This document shows, in pieces, positions 51,631-54,210 of a DNA stretch of 54,210 nt (positions within the stretch are counted from its first letter, which is position 1; the number at the start of each line of letters is the position of its first letter). The stretch lies in the NCBI GenBank assembly GCA_902470695.1, contig CABRHH010000017.1, forward strand, positions 1-54,210. The letters are read 5' to 3'. The translations under genes and the position numbers were made by a program. Below the pieces are notes generated by a model, which saw only the letters and a list, made by a program, of their open reading frames with translations, was not told the origin of the DNA and did no database searches. Source of the DNA: an uncultured Collinsella sp. Lineage in GTDB: Bacteria > Actinomycetota > Coriobacteriia > Coriobacteriales > Coriobacteriaceae.

Positions 51631-53580
51631 CTAGGGCACCATATCGCTCAACAGATCGACAAACGAGGCGTAATCTCTCGCCCTCATCAGTCTCTCAACG
51701 TTCTCGGGCTCTACCAAAATGGATACAAGCGGATCAAATATCTCGTTGAATATTGAGCGCTCACGCAGACTGAACGAAAGCATGAGAATCACGTCAACCT
51801 CTGCCTCACCCCATGCAACGGGACGTTCAGGAACAAGAGCGGCAATGCAGCTTTTCCTTGCATGTGGGCGCAAAGCGTGCGGCACAGCCACCCTGCCAAA
51901 CGCCGTTGACGACAAATTTTCTCGCGCCCAAATCTCTTCTGCATACCCCTCATCGACGAACTCCTCATCTTCTAGCAACTGCACCAGCAGCGCAATCGCT
52001 TCCTCCCTTGACGACACCGAGGCGTTTGATACAAACAGCCCCGGCATCACGAGGGTTTCAAGATGCGCACGGAACGACGCTCGCCTCCGCTGCCTCCGTA
52101 TGTTGGCAACAATCTCGGCAATGCGTTCCACATCTCGTTCACGTGGGGCAATCCCTATGCGCACGACGGGCGCTTCCAAAATCGCACCGATCGGGCTCGT
52201 CGTCACAATCAGCTCAACATCCCGACAGCGTTTTAATTGCTCCTCCGTAGTTGCAACCTCTGCAAGCAGCACATCGTTCTTGAAATGACGTTCGAAAAAG
52301 TCACTTAAGCCGCGATCGATATTGTAGTAGGCAGGACAATACAACACCGCACGCACCTTCTGGCTCAGTTGCCTTTGGGTCTCCAATGCGCTACCAAGGT
52401 GAAATGCGATGTATGCGATTTCATCATCATCGATAATGAACCCGGTCTCTCGCTTTATTACACCCGCCGCATCAACCGCTGCATCCCACAGCAATGGGCA
52501 AGACGAGCGAATCTCATCGGTCAACGGATTTCGAGAAAACGAATCCCTTCGAGCTCGCGCAAGCAGGTTTTTGACATGCAGCACGAATCTCAGGAAAAAC
52601 TCCTGTTCTGACAGGCTGATATAATAGTACGCCTCGATGTCGCCAATGATGGAGTCCGCGAGCCGGACCACCGCCTCGTCTGCATAACGCAGCACCTCCT
52701 CTCGGGTGCCATCTCCCTGCCACACGAGCGTCGCTCTGCTTGAAAGCAAAAGCGCCAGCTCGTCGACTTCTTCCATAGGAAACACGAGGTCGAAATGGGA
52801 CTCAAGCAGCGATGCGATTTGCGCGGCCATCTCTCGCTCGTGCGGACGGAGTCCTCCTTCTCCAGACGCCGAGGCGCTTCCAACGGATCCAGCATGCTTT
52901 ATCCGGTCGAGTGCTATAGCGATGTGAAGCACCATGTTGATCAGTGAGTAGTCATTTGCAAAGAACTGGTTCTCGTCCAGCACCTCGACCACGCATTGGC
53001 GCACGTATGCTGCATCTATATCGGGAAACGCCTTTTGAATCGTCTCGATATCCAGAAAGTTCACGCTTGTCTCGTCATAGAGCATCTGGGAGAGCATGCG
53101 CCTCTTGTTCTTCTCCGTTCCATGAACCGAGATCCGGCTGTCCTCCAGCGTCAGCGCCAGATCGAATCGAGCCATTTGACGTCGCACCCGAGCGAGCTCG
53201 CCATTCATAGTCGAAATCGATACGTAGACCTCTTCGCACAGATCATACAAATCGAGCGGGTCTGATGCGCGCAAGACCCGATTGGCCAGCCAGTGCATGC
53301 GTTCCTCACTCGTCTGCGGAACCAGACGCGAAGCTGACGTCTTGGCGTCGGTGAGCAACGTACGAGCAGCTACGCGATCACAGATATAACCCCGTCGTGT
53401 CGAGGTGACAGGAGCACCGCTTCCGCTTTCTTCGCCATGCTCGTTAATGCGACGGACATACGTGCGCACGCTTCGCTCAGACACCCCAAGTTTCCGCGCA
53501 AGGACCAAGGCAGTCAGAGGATACGGCTCCTCGAGCAGCAACCGCAGCGCAGCGCGCTCCTTGTCCGACAAAGCTGTCAA
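51631..53580 (-). CDS. PRD-containing BglG/MtlR-type transcriptional activator
   Basis: A 649-residue PTS-controlled regulator. Two N-terminal helix-turn-helix segments (SVRTYVRRI; STMNGELARVRRQM), then PRD1 (about 170-270, VLHIAIALDRI with His219) and PRD2 (about 290-405, IAYIAFHLGSAL with His394). An EIIB-like domain (AVLYCPAYYN, Cys415) and an EIIA domain (GRVAVPHAL, His568) follow, ending in FVDLLSDMVP. It responds to phosphorylation by HPr and a PTS. The start is TTG at 53580 with AAGGAGG 5 nt upstream; a GTG 60 nt earlier lacks a site. It is divergent from a PTS IIB gene, its probable target. Confidence 0.9.
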   Translation of the reverse strand: MTALSDKERAALRLLLEEPYPLTALVLARKLGVSERSVRTYVRRINEHGEESGSGAPVTSTRRGYICDRVAARTLLTDAKTSASRLVPQTSEERMHWLANRVLRASDPLDLYDLCEEVYVSISTMNGELARVRRQMARFDLALTLEDSRISVHGTEKNKRRMLSQMLYDETSVNFLDIETIQKAFPDIDAAYVRQCVVEVLDENQFFANDYSLINMVLHIAIALDRIKHAGSVGSASASGEGGLRPHEREMAAQIASLLESHFDLVFPMEEVDELALLLSSRATLVWQGDGTREEVLRYADEAVVRLADSIIGDIEAYYYISLSEQEFFLRFVLHVKNLLARARRDSFSRNPLTDEIRSSCPLLWDAAVDAAGVIKRETGFIIDDDEIAYIAFHLGSALETQRQLSQKVRAVLYCPAYYNIDRGLSDFFERHFKNDVLLAEVATTEEQLKRCRDVELIVTTSPIGAILEAPVVRIGIAPRERDVERIAEIVANIRRQRRRASFRAHLETLVMPGLFVSNASVSSREEAIALLVQLLEDEEFVDEGYAEEIWARENLSSTAFGRVAVPHALRPHARKSCIAALVPERPVAWGEAEVDVILMLSFSLRERSIFNEIFDPLVSILVEPENVERLMRARDYASFVDLLSDMVP

Positions 53581-53788
53581 TGCCGCCTCCTTGCCCTCGT
53601 ACTGAGCCTGTCGACCATGGTACCTGTACGCACAGACCACAGCATATCAAGCCTTGCAGCCTCACCCTGCAAACCGCTGTATGACGAATATGCCTTCGAG
53701 GCGTTTTATAGAAAACGTCGCAAGATCCGGGGTCCAAAGTCATAGCCCAACGGGCACAGGACGGACCTCACAACGAAGGGATGCACCC
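53581..53788. promoter_or_regulatory. Divergent regulator/PTS IIB control region
   Basis: A 208-bp gap between the PRD regulator and the IIB gene, locally AT-richer around 53690-53745 (TTTTATAGAAAACG). Promoters for both genes should be here. I cannot assign a clear pair of hexamers or a PRD-regulator site. Confidence 0.4.
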
Positions 53789-54106
53789 ATGAAAAAGCTC
53801 AATGTCCTGCTCGTCTGTGGATCGGGAGCAAGCTCCGGGTTCATGGCCGCAAACATACGCAAAGCCGCAAAAGCGCGCGGCCTCGACATCGGCGTTGTAG
53901 CGCGCAGCGAGTCGGAGATTGACTCCTATATAGATGAAATCGATGCGCTTATGGTTGGCCCTCATCTCGCGTATATCCTCGACGAGGTCGATGAAATCGT
54001 AGGCGACTGGCCCGTCAAGGTCATCCTTATGAAAAAGGACTACTACGCAACGCTCGATGGGGAGGCGGCTCTCGATCACCTTCTTGAGCGGATGGGCGGC
54101 AACTAA
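53789..54106 (+). CDS. PTS lactose/cellobiose- or galactitol-type IIB component
   Basis: A 105-residue phosphocarrier with Cys10 in NVLLVCGSGASSGFMA, the active-site loop of the CelA/GatB type. The rest (KAAKARGLDIGVVARSESEID, ALMVGPHLAYILDEV) fits the IIB fold. The ATG follows GAAGGG. It is divergent from the PRD regulator. The remaining IIC/IIA genes presumably lie past the right edge of the window, since 54107-54210 shows no terminator. Confidence 0.9.
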   Translation: MKKLNVLLVCGSGASSGFMAANIRKAAKARGLDIGVVARSESEIDSYIDEIDALMVGPHLAYILDEVDEIVGDWPVKVILMKKDYYATLDGEAALDHLLERMGGN

Positions 54107-54210
54107 CGCACCTTTAGCCCAGCTCCCCACAACCCTACCCGTCAACACCCTTTCGAAAGACCTGCTATTTGAAGTCAAGGGGTAGCGCCCGAGATTTTCG
54201 ATAGGAACCT

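Noticed and set aside
53581..53640. GTG start of the PRD regulator at 53640
   Set aside because: TTG at 53580 has an ideal AAGGAGG site 5 nt upstream and starts directly at the conserved helix-turn-helix; the GTG has none.

Overview
The window is about 54 kb of very GC-rich DNA from a bacterial chromosome. It reads as a gut actinobacterium of the class Coriobacteriia, most likely Collinsella or a close relative. This rests on protein style (dense sugar PTS content, DUF956 next to a mannose PTS, NikR plus hyp genes, an FMN-riboswitch ECF transporter), strong Shine-Dalgarno sites and Ala/Pro/Gly-rich linkers. No 16S or marker gene is present, so the genus is an inference.

Layout. 0.1-2.6 kb: DedA membrane protein, serine acetyltransferase, a repeat-filled gap and tRNA-Arg(CCU). 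2.7-6.5 kb: mannose-family PTS (IIAB, IIC, IID) and ManO/DUF956 behind a clear promoter. 6.9-11.5 kb: marR plus a heterodimeric ABC exporter with a palindromic operator. 11.6-16.6 kb: small unknown gene, YeiH-type transporter with divergent LysR regulator, glmS. 17.1-24.1 kb: an AT-rich stretch holding a 197-bp inverted-repeat element, murB, an FMN riboswitch driving a complete riboflavin ECF transporter (RibU, fused EcfA-EcfA', EcfT), and a secreted coiled-coil peptidoglycan hydrolase. 24.5-30.3 kb: galE, polyprenyl synthase, TVP38-type protein, two-component system. 31.1-37.5 kb: small orf, nikR, hypF, hypC, hypD, hypE (NiFe-hydrogenase maturation without hypA or hypB). 38.1-43.9 kb: a lactose/cellobiose-family PTS (IIB, IIC, IIA) with a YdjC-type deacetylase, a ceramidase-fold hydrolase and an RpiR regulator. 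44.1-48.3 kb: AEC transporter, LacI repressor and an AtuA-type gene pair behind two LacI-type operators. 48.6-50.7 kb: a CstA-type transporter preceded by what looks like an Ile/Val leader peptide and attenuator. 51.6-54.1 kb: PRD/BglG-type regulator divergent from another PTS IIB, whose operon probably continues beyond the window.

The most unusual content lies between genes. (1) A family of about 15 copies of a GACCCCGTCCCC-cored repeat sits just past stop codons and sometimes forms perfect long inverted repeats. (2) Two loci (30.7-30.9 kb and 50.8-51.6 kb) carry 30-bp tandem units that reverse polarity around a conserved 62-bp palindromic hub. (3) Degenerate minisatellite-like arrays fill most longer gaps, and similar low-complexity insertions occur in frame inside many proteins (EcfA, HypE, HypF, YeiH, the response regulator, MarR, an ABC half-transporter).

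All assignments come from reading sequence and translations by eye. No alignment, folding or database search was run.
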